Of a stretch of 64,000 bases of DNA, positions 8,921-17,431 are shown piece by piece. The notes beneath the pieces were generated by a model. That model was given only the letters and a program-made list of their open reading frames with translations, searched no databases and was not told where the DNA came from. Every line of letters begins with the position of its first letter. The stretch's first letter is position 1. The DNA is from Myxococcales bacterium (GTDB lineage: Bacteria; Myxococcota; Myxococcia; Myxococcales; Myxococcaceae), in contig JADLDB010000169.1 of the NCBI GenBank assembly GCA_020846875.1, positions 1 to 64,000 on the forward strand, given 5' to 3'. The translations under genes were made by a program, and so were the position numbers.

Positions 8921-9822
8921 CGACGTCGGCTCTCGACACCCAGGCCCCGATCCTCCCGATCGCGATGATCCGGGCGCTGCGACCCCGGCAGTGGGCGAAG
9001 AACGCCGTCCTGCTGGTGCCGCTCCTCTTCGCCAAGGGCGTCCTGGAGAAGGGCCTCGTCTTCCACGCCCTGGCCGCGGTGGCCGCCTTCAGCCTGCTGG
9101 CCAGCGGCGTGTACGTGGTCAACGACTGGGTGGACCGGGAGAAGGACCGGCTGCACCCCGAGAAGCGCAAGCGGCCGATCGCCGCTGGGCACCTGAACGG
9201 CACCCTGGCGCTGTTGCTGCTCGTCCTCTGCTGGGGCGGCGCGGCGGGCATCGGCTGGTACGTGGGCCAGGGCTTCCTGGGGGTGATGGGCGGCTACCTG
9301 GTGCTGCAGGTCCTCTACACCGGCGCCTTGAAGAAGCTGGTGATCCTCGACGTGATGGCGATCGCCCTGGGGTTCATCGTGCGGGTGGTGGCCGGCGCGG
9401 TGGCGATCAACGTGGAGGTGTCCAACTGGCTGTTCCTCTGCACGCTGCTGGGCGCCGTCTTCCTGGGCTTCGCCAAGCGCCGCGCCGAGCTGTCCAGCCT
9501 CGAGGACATGGCCACCGCCCATCGCAGCAACCTGGCCGACTACTCGCTGCCGATGATCGACCAGATGATGAGCATCAGCGCGGCCAGCGCGATCCTCGGC
9601 TACGGCCTGTACACCGTGTCCCGGGAGACGGTGGAGCGCGTGGGCAGCGATCGCCTCAAGTTCACCGTGCCGTTGGTGGTGTACGCGGTGTTCCGCTACC
9701 TCTTCCTGGTGCACAAGCGCGGGGCCGGCGGCGCGCCCGAGAAGGTGGTGCTGGGAGACGTGGCGCTGCTGGCCACCATCGCCCTCTACCTGGCGGTGGC
9801 GGCCTGGGCGCTGTACGTCTGA
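8917..9822 (+). CDS. UbiA-family decaprenyl-phosphate phosphoribosyltransferase-like protein
   Basis: A 301-residue integral membrane prenyltransferase starting at GTG 8917, overlapping the ugd stop. RPRQWAKN near the start, NDWVDREKDRLHPEKRKRPI (the Asp-rich metal/diphosphate motif) and the later KRRAELSSLED motif match the decaprenylphosphoryl-5-phosphoribose synthase branch better than UbiA of ubiquinone synthesis. About eight or nine hydrophobic helices are visible. Members transfer phosphoribose from PRPP to polyprenyl phosphate, the first step toward lipid-linked arabinose. Context in a glycan operon suits that role. The alternative is another polyprenyl transferase of the same superfamily. 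Confidence 0.85.
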   Translation: MTTSALDTQAPILPIAMIRALRPRQWAKNAVLLVPLLFAKGVLEKGLVFHALAAVAAFSLLASGVYVVNDWVDREKDRLHPEKRKRPIAAGHLNGTLALLLLVLCWGGAAGIGWYVGQGFLGVMGGYLVLQVLYTGALKKLVILDVMAIALGFIVRVVAGAVAINVEVSNWLFLCTLLGAVFLGFAKRRAELSSLEDMATAHRSNLADYSLPMIDQMMSISAASAILGYGLYTVSRETVERVGSDRLKFTVPLVVYAVFRYLFLVHKRGAGGAPEKVVLGDVALLATIALYLAVAAWALYV

Positions 9823-9831
9823 AAGGCCGGC

Positions 9832-10710
9832 TCACTCGTCGTCTTCCGGCTTGTCCCGGTACTGCCCGAGCTGCTGCACCGCGCGCCGGGTGATCACCGC
9901 CGTCAGCCCCTGCTGGGCCGCCGCGGCGTCACGCACCATGTGGGCCAGCTGGCCGATCTCTCGCAGCCAGTCGTGGGCGCGGGGCCCCAGCCCCGAGAAG
10001 GACACCGCCAGCACCGGCGGTTCCTTGACCCGCCCCAGCCAGAAGTCGATCAGCTCGAAGCGCTCCGGGGGATCGATGGGGTGCAGCCGCTTCACCTCGC
10101 GATCGAGCAGCCGGTTGAGCGCGCTGGGCAGCTTCGCCGCCCACTGGCTGACCGTGTACATCGGGCGCCAGGCCCAGTCCGCGCGGGCGATGCCCGCCTG
10201 CGGGTTGTAGATGCCGTTCCCTTCGGTGGTGAGCACCTGGTCGGGGGGAAAGCTGGGCACCGGATCCCACGCGCCGCACATCAGCGAGGACAGGCCCACG
10301 TGCTTCTTCGGCTGGCCCCAGAAGGCGCGCCGGTACAGATCCGCCCGCTCCTCGTCGAAGTAGGGGTAGTCCCCGTCCTCCAGCATCAGCGAGAGGTGGA
10401 AGCTCTCTTCCCACGGCGCGGCGTAGCCCAGGTACTGCTGCGACAGCGACCAGCCCTCGGAGTCGGCGATCCACTCGTAGAAGAGCAGCCGGTACACCGC
10501 CTCGTTCCAGCGCTCGTCGTGCATCCCGAAGAAGGTGGGCGAGGTGGAGTGCTCCAGCACCAGCTCCAGCAGCACCCGCGTCTCTTCGTCGTTCAAGTGG
10601 TGCAGGAGGCCCTCGATCGCCGGCACCTTGTCCACCACCCCCAGCTCGAACGCCGGGAAGACGACTTCCTTCAGGAACACGTCGTTGACGGGACGAATGA
10701 CGACTTCCAT
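9832..10710 (-). CDS. Hypothetical protein, unrecognised family
   Basis: A 292-residue soluble protein, Trp- and acid-rich, starting MEVVIRPVND. There is no signal peptide, membrane helix, nucleotide-binding loop or metal motif that I can name. Notable patches are WNEAVYRLLFYEWIADSEGW, LMLEDGDYPYFDEE and a C-terminal helical segment ending in acidic residues. The length, regular composition and start with few rare codons indicate a real gene. It ends 9 bases from the stop of the convergent UbiA-family gene and is oriented like ptsN, 108 bases away. Function unknown. Confidence 0.7.
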   Translation of the reverse strand: MEVVIRPVNDVFLKEVVFPAFELGVVDKVPAIEGLLHHLNDEETRVLLELVLEHSTSPTFFGMHDERWNEAVYRLLFYEWIADSEGWSLSQQYLGYAAPWEESFHLSLMLEDGDYPYFDEERADLYRRAFWGQPKKHVGLSSLMCGAWDPVPSFPPDQVLTTEGNGIYNPQAGIARADWAWRPMYTVSQWAAKLPSALNRLLDREVKRLHPIDPPERFELIDFWLGRVKEPPVLAVSFSGLGPRAHDWLREIGQLAHMVRDAAAAQQGLTAVITRRAVQQLGQYRDKPEDDE

Positions 10711-10818
10711 GCGGGCGAGCGCGGAGTGTAGCCCCCGGGCGATTCACCCAAGCCACTCAAATGCGATGTGGGGAAGTCGCGCACGGCCGCGACAGTGGAC
10801 GCGAGCGGCGCGAACGAG

Positions 10819-11280
10819 TTAGGCGCGCGCGTCTTCCTGGGAGATCAACGCGTAGATCTCCTCGGGCGTCTTCGCGGCCAGCAGCGCCTCGCGCAGGCTG
10901 TCGCTGCGGAACAGCCGGCTGATCTTCGACAGGGCCTTCAAGTGCACGCCGGCAGAGTTCTCCGGGGCCACCAGGGCGAAGAAGAACTGGGAAGGCCGGG
11001 CGTCGCGGGCCTCGAAGTTCACCCCGGCGCGGGACACGCCGAAGCTGGCCACCAGGCCGGCGAGCTCGGGCAGGCGGCCGTGAGGGATCGCCACACCCTT
11101 CTCCATCCCTGTGCTGCCGATCTTCTCGCGCTCATCCAGCACCGACCACAGGCGCTCCGCCGACACCTGGGGGGCGGCCTTCGACAAGGCCTGCGCCAGC
11201 TCCTTGAGCACGTCGCTCTTCGAGCTGGAGTGCAACTCCGCGACGACGGCCTCCGGCTTGAGGAACTCCGTGATGCGCAT
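10819..11280 (-). CDS. ptsN: PTS IIA-type protein, PtsN/EIIA-Ntr family
   Basis: A 153-residue phosphocarrier of the nitrogen-type PTS. The phospho-accepting His is at residue 67 in VAIPHGR, preceded by EKIGSTGMEKG as in PtsN. ALVAPENSAGVHLKALSKISR is the conserved second half. It would receive phosphate from an NPr/EI-Ntr pair and regulate transport or stress responses rather than sugar uptake. In many proteobacteria ptsN follows lptA-lptB-rpoN-hpf; here the same genes lie upstream on the same strand but with a plus-strand glycosidase inserted between hpf and ptsN. It is divergent from that glycosidase with 70 bases between starts. Confidence 0.92.
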   Translation of the reverse strand: MRITEFLKPEAVVAELHSSSKSDVLKELAQALSKAAPQVSAERLWSVLDEREKIGSTGMEKGVAIPHGRLPELAGLVASFGVSRAGVNFEARDARPSQFFFALVAPENSAGVHLKALSKISRLFRSDSLREALLAAKTPEEIYALISQEDARA

Positions 11281-11350
11281 CGCGCCGCGGAATACCCGAG
11301 CACTTCAGGCGGCGCAAGCCGTGGGATGGTGTAGGGTGCACTTCGAGCGG

Positions 11351-13120
11351 ATGGCGAGACGAGGGGCCCTCATCGCGGTGACAGTGCTGGTGGCGGCGTG
11401 CGCCCGCGCCCCCGTCGCCTTGCCCGCGCCGGCCCCGGCCGCCTCCGCTGCCGCCTCCCGCGCTGCCGTCCCCCTCGCCCCGCCCGCTGTCCCCGCCCCG
11501 CTGGACGCGACGGCCCTGCTCCAGGCGATGAGCCTCGAGGAGAAGGTGGGCCAGCTGATGATGGTGGGCTTCAAGGGCCAGGAGGTGGGCGACGAGGTGG
11601 CCGCCCTGGTGCGCGGCCGCCGGGTGGGGGGCGTGTGCCTCTTCAACCGCAACCTGGCTGACGCGGCGCAGATCGCGAAGCTCAACGACGATCTGCGCGC
11701 GCTGCTGGCCGACACCGTCCCTCCCTTCATCGCGGTGGATCAGGAAGGTGGCACGGTGGTGCGGGTGGACGACGGCAACGTGGTGCTGCCGGGGAACATG
11801 CTGCTGGGCGCTTCGCGGGACGAGGCGCTGGCCTACGAGGCCGGCCGGGCGCAGGGGGAGGATCTCTGGCGCCTGGGCTTCAACATGAACCTGGCCCCGG
11901 TGCTGGACGTCAACTCCAACCCGATGAACCCGGTGATCGGCGTGCGGGCCTTCGGGGACGACGTGAAGCTGGTGTCCGGCCTGGGGGCGGCCTTCGTGCG
12001 CGGGCAGCAGGACGCGGCGATCGTCACCGTGGCCAAGCACTTCCCCGGGCACGGCGCGGTGGACGCGGACTCGCACCGCCGCCTCCCGGTGGTGAAGGCG
12101 CCCCTGGCCGAGGTGTGGAGCCAATTGCAGCCCTTCGAGGCGGCGATGAAGTCCGGCCTGGACGGGATGATGACGGCCCACATCGCCACGCCGGCGCTCA
12201 GCGGGGACGACACTCCGGCCACCCTCTCTCCGAAGGTGCTGGGCACGGTGCTGCGGCAGCAGCTGGGCTTCGGCGGGCTGGTGCTGACGGACGAGCTGGA
12301 GATGGACGCGATCGACGCGCGGTGGGGCGTGGGCCGCGCCGCGGTGCTGGCGGTCAACGCCGGGGCCGACATGGTGCTGGTGCCCTGGCGCTCGGAGAAG
12401 AAGCTGGAGGTGTGGGAGGCCCTCGTTTCGGCGGCCCAGTCAGGCCAACTGCCGCAGGAGCGCCTCGACGACGCGGTGCGGAGGATCCTCGAGGTGAAGC
12501 TGCGCCGCGGCCTCTTCACCGCGCTGCCGCCCCGCGCCGAGCGCCTCGCCGCCCTGGGCAGCCGCAGGGAGGTGGCCGATCGGATCGCCCGCGCCGGGGT
12601 GACCTTGTTGCGCGCGCAGCCGGGCCTCTTCCCGCTGCCCCACGGCCAGCGGGTGGGCCTGATCACCGCCGAGCCTTCCCTGGCCGCCGCCCTGGCCCGC
12701 CGGGTGGCCGCGCTCGAGGTGGAGGAGGTGCCCGCGCTGCCCGCGCCCGAGGCCCGCGAGGCCTTGAAGCTGCGCGCCCGCGCCCTGGCCCAGAAGGTGG
12801 ACGTGGTGGTGGTGGGGGTGGTGAACAGCCGGCAGCTGGAGTTGGTGGTGAATGCCTCGCTGGCCGGCAAGCCGGTGGTGGCGGTGGTGATGGGCGCGCC
12901 CTACCTCGCTTCGCAGGCCCACCTCGCGAAGTCGATCGTCGCCGTCTACTCCTCGCGGCCCGAGGCGTCGGAGGCGGCGGCGGCGGCGCTCACCGGAGCG
13001 CAGGGGACGCCGGGGCGGCTGCCGGTGGCCACGGGGAAGTGGCCGTACGGCTTCGGTCTCGATCCCGGCGGAGAGCGGCTGGCGGGGACGCCGGGGCCCA
13101 CCACCAGCGGCACTCCGTAA
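11351..13120 (+). CDS. Glycoside hydrolase family 3 lipoprotein (beta-N-acetylhexosaminidase-like)
   Basis: A 589-residue enzyme. The ATG at 11351 gives a lipoprotein signal ending in the lipobox VAAC near residue 17, then an Ala/Pro-rich linker. The GH3 core starts with MSLEEKVGQLMMVGF. KHFPGHGAVDADSH carries the NagZ-type His-Asp general acid region, and LTDELEMDA contains the Asp nucleophile. After the barrel there is a C-terminal domain like those of larger family 3 hexosaminidases. It would act on GlcNAc-containing peptidoglycan or chitin fragments at the outer membrane. It sits alone on the plus strand between ptsN and hpf, which breaks the usual rpoN-hpf-ptsN order. Confidence 0.9.
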   Translation: MARRGALIAVTVLVAACARAPVALPAPAPAASAAASRAAVPLAPPAVPAPLDATALLQAMSLEEKVGQLMMVGFKGQEVGDEVAALVRGRRVGGVCLFNRNLADAAQIAKLNDDLRALLADTVPPFIAVDQEGGTVVRVDDGNVVLPGNMLLGASRDEALAYEAGRAQGEDLWRLGFNMNLAPVLDVNSNPMNPVIGVRAFGDDVKLVSGLGAAFVRGQQDAAIVTVAKHFPGHGAVDADSHRRLPVVKAPLAEVWSQLQPFEAAMKSGLDGMMTAHIATPALSGDDTPATLSPKVLGTVLRQQLGFGGLVLTDELEMDAIDARWGVGRAAVLAVNAGADMVLVPWRSEKKLEVWEALVSAAQSGQLPQERLDDAVRRILEVKLRRGLFTALPPRAERLAALGSRREVADRIARAGVTLLRAQPGLFPLPHGQRVGLITAEPSLAAALARRVAALEVEEVPALPAPEAREALKLRARALAQKVDVVVVGVVNSRQLELVVNASLAGKPVVAVVMGAPYLASQAHLAKSIVAVYSSRPEASEAAAAALTGAQGTPGRLPVATGKWPYGFGLDPGGERLAGTPGPTTSGTP

Positions 13121-13126
13121 GAGCCG

Positions 13127-13720
13127 TCAGTCGGCGTTGACCAGCGACTTCTTGCTGGCCGCGGAGGCTTCGATCAACCCCACGGTGCCGTCCTTGCGCT
13201 TGTAGACGACGTTCATCTCCATCGTGGTGCTGTTGGTGAAGACGTAGAAGTCGTTGTTCAGCAGGTCCATCTGCATGATCGCCTGCTCCACCGCCATCGG
13301 CCGGGCGAGGATCTCGTTGGTCTTCACCACCTTCGCCTGGGGATCGGCCTGCTCGGGCTCCGGAGCCTCCAGCACCGTGTAGCGGGCCGTGCGCTCCACC
13401 ATCTCACGCCGGTGGTGCGCGCGCTCCCGGGCGTGGTGGCTCTTGAGCTTCTCCTTGTAGCGCTTGAGCTGGCGTTCGATCTTGTCCATCGCCAGATCGA
13501 TGGAGGCGTACATGTCCTCGCTCTTCTCGCGGCCGCGCAGCACGTACGTCCCGGAGTGGATGGTGATGTCGGCGTGGTGGAGGTGGCGCTCCAGCGACAG
13601 CACCACGTGCGCCTCGGTCGCGCTGTCCAGGTACTTGTTCACGCGCGCCACCTTCTCCTGCGCGTAGTTCTTCAGCGAGTCGATCGGATCGAGGTGACGA
13701 AACGTGATGTTCATTTGCAT
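13127..13720 (-). CDS. hpf: Ribosome hibernation-promoting factor, long form
   Basis: A 197-residue long HPF. Residues 1-105 form the S30AE domain (MNITFRHLDP, then the VLSLERH and ITIHSGTYVLRGRE strands) that binds the decoding site of the 30S subunit. The C-terminal 60 residues (VVKTNEILARPMAVEQAI through FYVFTNSTT) are the dimerisation domain that pairs 70S ribosomes into 100S particles. GGAGG lies four bases before the ATG at 13720; a second in-frame ATG six bases later is possible. It is the last gene of the lpt-rpoN cluster, the usual hpf position next to rpoN. Confidence 0.95.
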   Translation of the reverse strand: MQMNITFRHLDPIDSLKNYAQEKVARVNKYLDSATEAHVVLSLERHLHHADITIHSGTYVLRGREKSEDMYASIDLAMDKIERQLKRYKEKLKSHHARERAHHRREMVERTARYTVLEAPEPEQADPQAKVVKTNEILARPMAVEQAIMQMDLLNNDFYVFTNSTTMEMNVVYKRKDGTVGLIEASAASKKSLVNAD

Positions 13721-13831
13721 GCATCCTCCGAGCTGCGCGGTGAAGACCAGCCTACAGAAGCGCGCGGGCAATGCCATCGGATCCAGCAGCCGGTGGCACG
13801 GCGGTGAAACAGCGGAGCTCGAGCGGGCATT

Positions 13832-14671
13832 TCATGGCTGGGCGCGAGCCACCCAGGCGCGGATCATCGCGCGCTGATCTTCGCCCAGGTCGAGCATGCG
13901 CACGGAGAAGCCCAGCGGGTGCGTCGTCTTCACGCCCACCACCCGGCCGGTGGCGTGCATCTGGGTGACGTGACCCTCGAAGGACAAGGTCACCTCCGCG
14001 GGGGTGCTCACCATCACCTTCTCGTTGGAGTGCACCGCCAGGCTGTCCTGCTTCCAGGTGGCCTCGGGATCCATGGTGAAGGGGCGGGCGTCGCCGCGGG
14101 CCAGGTGCAGGCGCACGTGGATCATCCCCCCGCGCCAGGTGACCTGCGCCGGGGCCACGGGCGGCAGGGGCGACGGCGCCGAGGGCGGGGGAGGGGGAGG
14201 CGGCACCGGCACGCCCGGGCGGAACATGCGCTCGATGGCCACCATGCGCTCGGACAGGGCGAGGAAGGCGTCTTCGCACGCCAGGCGCAGCTCGGAAGTG
14301 GCGTCGGTGGGCAGCCGGCTGGGCACGTAGCGGTGGATCAACGCGAAGAAGGCGGCGCGCCAGGCGTCGCGCGAGGCGTTGGCCGGCACGCGGAAGACCT
14401 CGTGGCTGGGCCGGTCCTTGATGGAGGCCAGCCAGTCGCGGATCTGCTGGGTGGCCTCGGCCTGGGCGCGGGTGGCTTCGCCCTGCCTGGGAGGCAGCGA
14501 CAGCACCTCCATCAACTCCGGCATCTCGCGCAAGGGGACGAAGGTGCGGCCGTCCCTGGACACCGCGCGCACGTCGTGGATCTTCCCCCGCAGGGCCAGA
14601 TCGCGCACCACCGTGAGGCTCACCGGCCCCAGCACGCGCGCCTCGCTGTCGGCGAGCCAGTACTCGCTCAC
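13832..14671 (-). CDS. GYF_2-like, J-like and PilZ domain fusion protein
   Basis: A 279-residue multidomain protein. Residues 1-55 (YWLADSEARVLGPVSL, LRGKIHD, FVPLREMPE) look like a GYF_2-type peptide-binding domain. Residues about 90-150 (HEVFRVPANASRDAWRAAF and a LACEDAFLALSER helix) resemble a degenerate DnaJ-like domain without the HPD motif. A Pro-rich linker follows, then a C-terminal PilZ-like barrel ending in GFSVRMLDLGEDQ. The classic RxxxR and DxSxxG cyclic-di-GMP motifs are not clear, so binding is uncertain. The start overlaps the stop of the receiver gene by four bases, so the pair is translationally coupled and probably one signalling unit. Confidence 0.72.
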   Translation of the reverse strand: MSEYWLADSEARVLGPVSLTVVRDLALRGKIHDVRAVSRDGRTFVPLREMPELMEVLSLPPRQGEATRAQAEATQQIRDWLASIKDRPSHEVFRVPANASRDAWRAAFFALIHRYVPSRLPTDATSELRLACEDAFLALSERMVAIERMFRPGVPVPPPPPPPSAPSPLPPVAPAQVTWRGGMIHVRLHLARGDARPFTMDPEATWKQDSLAVHSNEKVMVSTPAEVTLSFEGHVTQMHATGRVVGVKTTHPLGFSVRMLDLGEDQRAMIRAWVARAQP

Positions 14672-15048
14672 GACGCCGCCCCCACCGCCTCCAGCGCCGC
14701 CCGCACCACGTTCTGCACGTCCAGCGGGTGAATGGGCTTGGCCAGGTACCCGTGCGCGCCGTCGGCCATCGCCTGCTGCACCAGGGCCTCGGTGTCCAGG
14801 CTGGACAGGACGAGGATGCGCGTGCGCAGCCCCTTCGACTTGAGCGTCTTGAGCAGCTCGAGGCCGCTCTTGCCGGGCATCACCAGATCCAGCACCACCA
14901 CCGCCGGCTCGCGCTCGGTGATGACGCTGAGTGCCTCGTCACCGGAGTCGGCCTCGCGCACCACGCAGGGCACGTCGGCCAGCGCGTCCTTCACCATGGT
15001 CCGCAAGAGACGATCGTCGTCGACGATCAACACCTCGGGCAGGGACAT
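14668..15048 (-). CDS. Single-domain CheY-like response regulator
   Basis: A 126-residue stand-alone receiver domain. Acidic pocket residues lie in LIVDDDR (10-12), the phospho-acceptor Asp is residue 54 in VLDLVMPGK, the switch Ser is in LVLSSLD and the conserved Lys is residue 104 in LAKPIH. No output domain is attached. It lies 16 bases behind rpoN and overlaps the PilZ-type gene, so output is probably protein-protein contact with that neighbour. No histidine kinase gene is nearby. Confidence 0.93.
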   Translation of the reverse strand: MSLPEVLIVDDDRLLRTMVKDALADVPCVVREADSGDEALSVITEREPAVVVLDLVMPGKSGLELLKTLKSKGLRTRILVLSSLDTEALVQQAMADGAHGYLAKPIHPLDVQNVVRAALEAVGAAS

Positions 15049-15064
15049 GCTTTCAGGCTTCCTC

Positions 15065-16567
15065 TCAGTAGTACTTCTTCCGTTTGCTCGACGGCAGCAC
15101 GCCCAGCACCTCGCGGTACTTGGCCACGGTGCGGCGGGCGATCTCGATCCCCTGGGCCTTGAGCAGCTCGACGATCTTCTGGTCCGAGTAGGGGTTCTTC
15201 GAGTCCTCGCCGGCGACGAGCTGCTTGATGTGGTTCTTCACCGCCTCGCTGGCGATGTCGTCCCCGCCGGTGCGGGCGATGGACGAGTTGAAGAAGTACT
15301 TGAGCTCGAAGATCCCCTGCGGGGTGTGCACGTACTTGGCGGTGGTGACGCGGGACACGGTGGACTCGTGCATACCGATGTCCTCGGCCACGTCGCGCAG
15401 GATGAGCGGCTTCAGGTAGGCGATCCCCTTGTCGAGGAACTCTCGCTGGAACTTCACGATGCTCTCGGTCACCTTGTAGATGGTGCGCTGCCGCTGGTGG
15501 ATGGAGCGGATGAGCCACATCGCGCTGCGCAGCTTGTCCTGGACGAACTCCTTGGTCTGGCCGGACGGCAGCATGCCCTTCTTGAGCGCCTGCCGGTACG
15601 CGTCGGAGATGCGCAGCTTCGACAGGCCGTCGTCGTTCAACACCACCGTGTACTCGTCGCCCAGCTTCACCACCTGCACGTCGGGGGTGATGTACTGCGC
15701 GTCGTCCCCCGAGAAGTTTCGGCCAGGCTTGGGATCGAGCCGCTGCAGCAGCCTGGAGGCGTCGATCACCTCGTCCAGCGTCACGCCCAGGTCGCGGGCG
15801 ATGGCCGGGAGGTTCTTCGACTCCAGCAGCTTCATGTGCTTCTTGATGATCGTACCCAGCAGCGCCGCGTGCGGCTCGGCGAGCGCCCGGCACTGAATGA
15901 GCAGGCACTCCTGCAGATCGCGCGCGCCGCAGCCCTTGGGCTCGAGCAACTGGATCTTCTTGAGCATCCGCTCGGCGATCCGCACCGGCACGTCGGCCTC
16001 GTTGGCCAGGCGGATCAGCGGGTCGCCCTCCACGTCGGCCAGCTTGAGGTACCCGTCGTCGTCCAGGTTGCCGATGATCAGCTCCGCCACGCGGGCCTCC
16101 GCGTCGTTGAGCGTGATGCCCGAGAGCTGCTCGTGGAGGTGATCGACCAGGTCCTCGCGCTTGACCAGGTTGGCTTCGAAGGACGGCAGGTCGTCGAGAT
16201 CGACGTTCCCCTTGTTGGAGGCGACGGTCGGCTCGTTGAACTGGTAGCTGTTCAAGTAGGCGTCCCAGTCGATCTCCGCCGGGCCGCTCTCGGGCTTCAC
16301 TTCCTGCGCGTTGTCGGCTTCGCGGGGGGCCGTGTCCGCCGGCGCCTCCAGGTTGCCGGCCTCCAGCGACGCCTCGCCCGGCGCCTTGTCCGTCATGTCG
16401 CCTTCGACGGTCTCGTCCGGTTGCTCGAGCAGCGGGTTCCCCTCCATCTCCTCCCGCACCTGCTCGAGCAGCTCCATCCGCGACAGCTGGAGCAGCTTGA
16501 TCGCCTGCTGCAGCTGGGGCGTCATCACCAGCTGCTGCGACATCCTCAGGCTCTGTTTGAGCTCCAT
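15065..16567 (-). CDS. rpoN: RNA polymerase sigma-54 factor
   Basis: A 500-residue sigma54. The ATG at 16567 gives MELKQSLRMSQQLVMTPQLQQAI, the Gln-rich region I that contacts enhancer-binding activators. An acidic region II follows. Core-binding and HTH sequences fill the rest, with the RpoN box in ARRTVAKYREVL a few residues from the end. Length and domain order are typical. It is directly behind lptB with 129 bases between, and ahead of the receiver gene. The product serves the many enhancer-binding proteins typical of this group, possibly including a relative of the FHA regulator at 3.8-5.3 kb. Confidence 0.97.
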   Translation of the reverse strand: MELKQSLRMSQQLVMTPQLQQAIKLLQLSRMELLEQVREEMEGNPLLEQPDETVEGDMTDKAPGEASLEAGNLEAPADTAPREADNAQEVKPESGPAEIDWDAYLNSYQFNEPTVASNKGNVDLDDLPSFEANLVKREDLVDHLHEQLSGITLNDAEARVAELIIGNLDDDGYLKLADVEGDPLIRLANEADVPVRIAERMLKKIQLLEPKGCGARDLQECLLIQCRALAEPHAALLGTIIKKHMKLLESKNLPAIARDLGVTLDEVIDASRLLQRLDPKPGRNFSGDDAQYITPDVQVVKLGDEYTVVLNDDGLSKLRISDAYRQALKKGMLPSGQTKEFVQDKLRSAMWLIRSIHQRQRTIYKVTESIVKFQREFLDKGIAYLKPLILRDVAEDIGMHESTVSRVTTAKYVHTPQGIFELKYFFNSSIARTGGDDIASEAVKNHIKQLVAGEDSKNPYSDQKIVELLKAQGIEIARRTVAKYREVLGVLPSSKRKKYY

Positions 16568-16696
16568 GCCCACGTCGTCGACTCCAATGCAGGCCGGTGG
16601 ATGCCCCGGCCCATCAAGAGGCGTGCCAAGGGTAGTCGCTTGAGCCCGGCACGTCACTTGCCAAGTGCAGGCGAAGGCTCAAGCCACCGGAATGAC

Positions 16697-17431
16697 TTAT
16701 GAAAGAGTGAAGCCTTCGCCGAGGTAGAGGCTGCGGGCTCTCGGAGAAGCGGCGATCGCGTCGGGCGTGCCCTCTTCGAGGATCTGCCCGGCGGCGAGGA
16801 TGTACGCCCGGTCGCAGATGCGCAGGGTGTCGCGGACGTTGTGATCCGTGATGAGGACGCCCAGGCCGCGCTCCTTGAGGCGGGCGATCTCCTTCTGGAG
16901 CTCCGCGACGTTGATCGGATCGACTCCGGCGAAGGGCTCGTCGAAGAGCATGAAGCGGGGCCGGGGGAGGAGGGAGCGGGCGATCTCGGCGCGGCGGCGC
17001 TCGCCCCCGGACAGGCGCTCGCCCAGGTTGTGCTGTACCTGGCCCAGGCCGAACTCGGTGAGGGCGGCGTCGGCTCGGGCCTCGCGCTCGGTCGCGGACA
17101 GCGCCCGGTCCAGCTCCAGCACGGCGATCAGGTTCTGCCGGACGGTCAGCTTGCGGAAGATGGACGCCTCCTGCGGCAGGTAGCCGAGGCCGGCGCGGGC
17201 GCGCTCGTGCATGGGCAGGCCGGCCAGCTCGCGGCCGCCGAGGAGCACCTGGCCCGCGTCGGGCTGCACCAGGCCCACCACCATCGAGAAGCTGGTCGTC
17301 TTCCCCGCGCCGTTGGGGCCGAGCAGGCCGACGACTTCCCCCGGACTGACCGAGAAGCTCACCCCATCGACGACCCGCCGCCGCGAGTACGCCTTCACCA
17401 GCCCCTTCGCCTCCAGCGCCTCGCCGCTCAC
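16697..17431 (-). CDS. lptB: LPS export ABC transporter ATP-binding protein LptB
   Basis: A 244-residue ATPase powering lipopolysaccharide transport from the inner to the outer membrane with LptF/LptG. Walker A is LLGPNGAGKTTSF at about residues 35-47, the signature is RLSGGERRRAEIAR, Walker B is MLFDEPFAGVDP and the H-loop is in LITDHNVRDTL. All motifs are canonical for LptB. The start overlaps the lptA stop by four bases. lptF/lptG are not in the window. Confidence 0.96.
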   Translation of the reverse strand: MSGEALEAKGLVKAYSRRRVVDGVSFSVSPGEVVGLLGPNGAGKTTSFSMVVGLVQPDAGQVLLGGRELAGLPMHERARAGLGYLPQEASIFRKLTVRQNLIAVLELDRALSATEREARADAALTEFGLGQVQHNLGERLSGGERRRAEIARSLLPRPRFMLFDEPFAGVDPINVAELQKEIARLKERGLGVLITDHNVRDTLRICDRAYILAAGQILEEGTPDAIAASPRARSLYLGEGFTLS

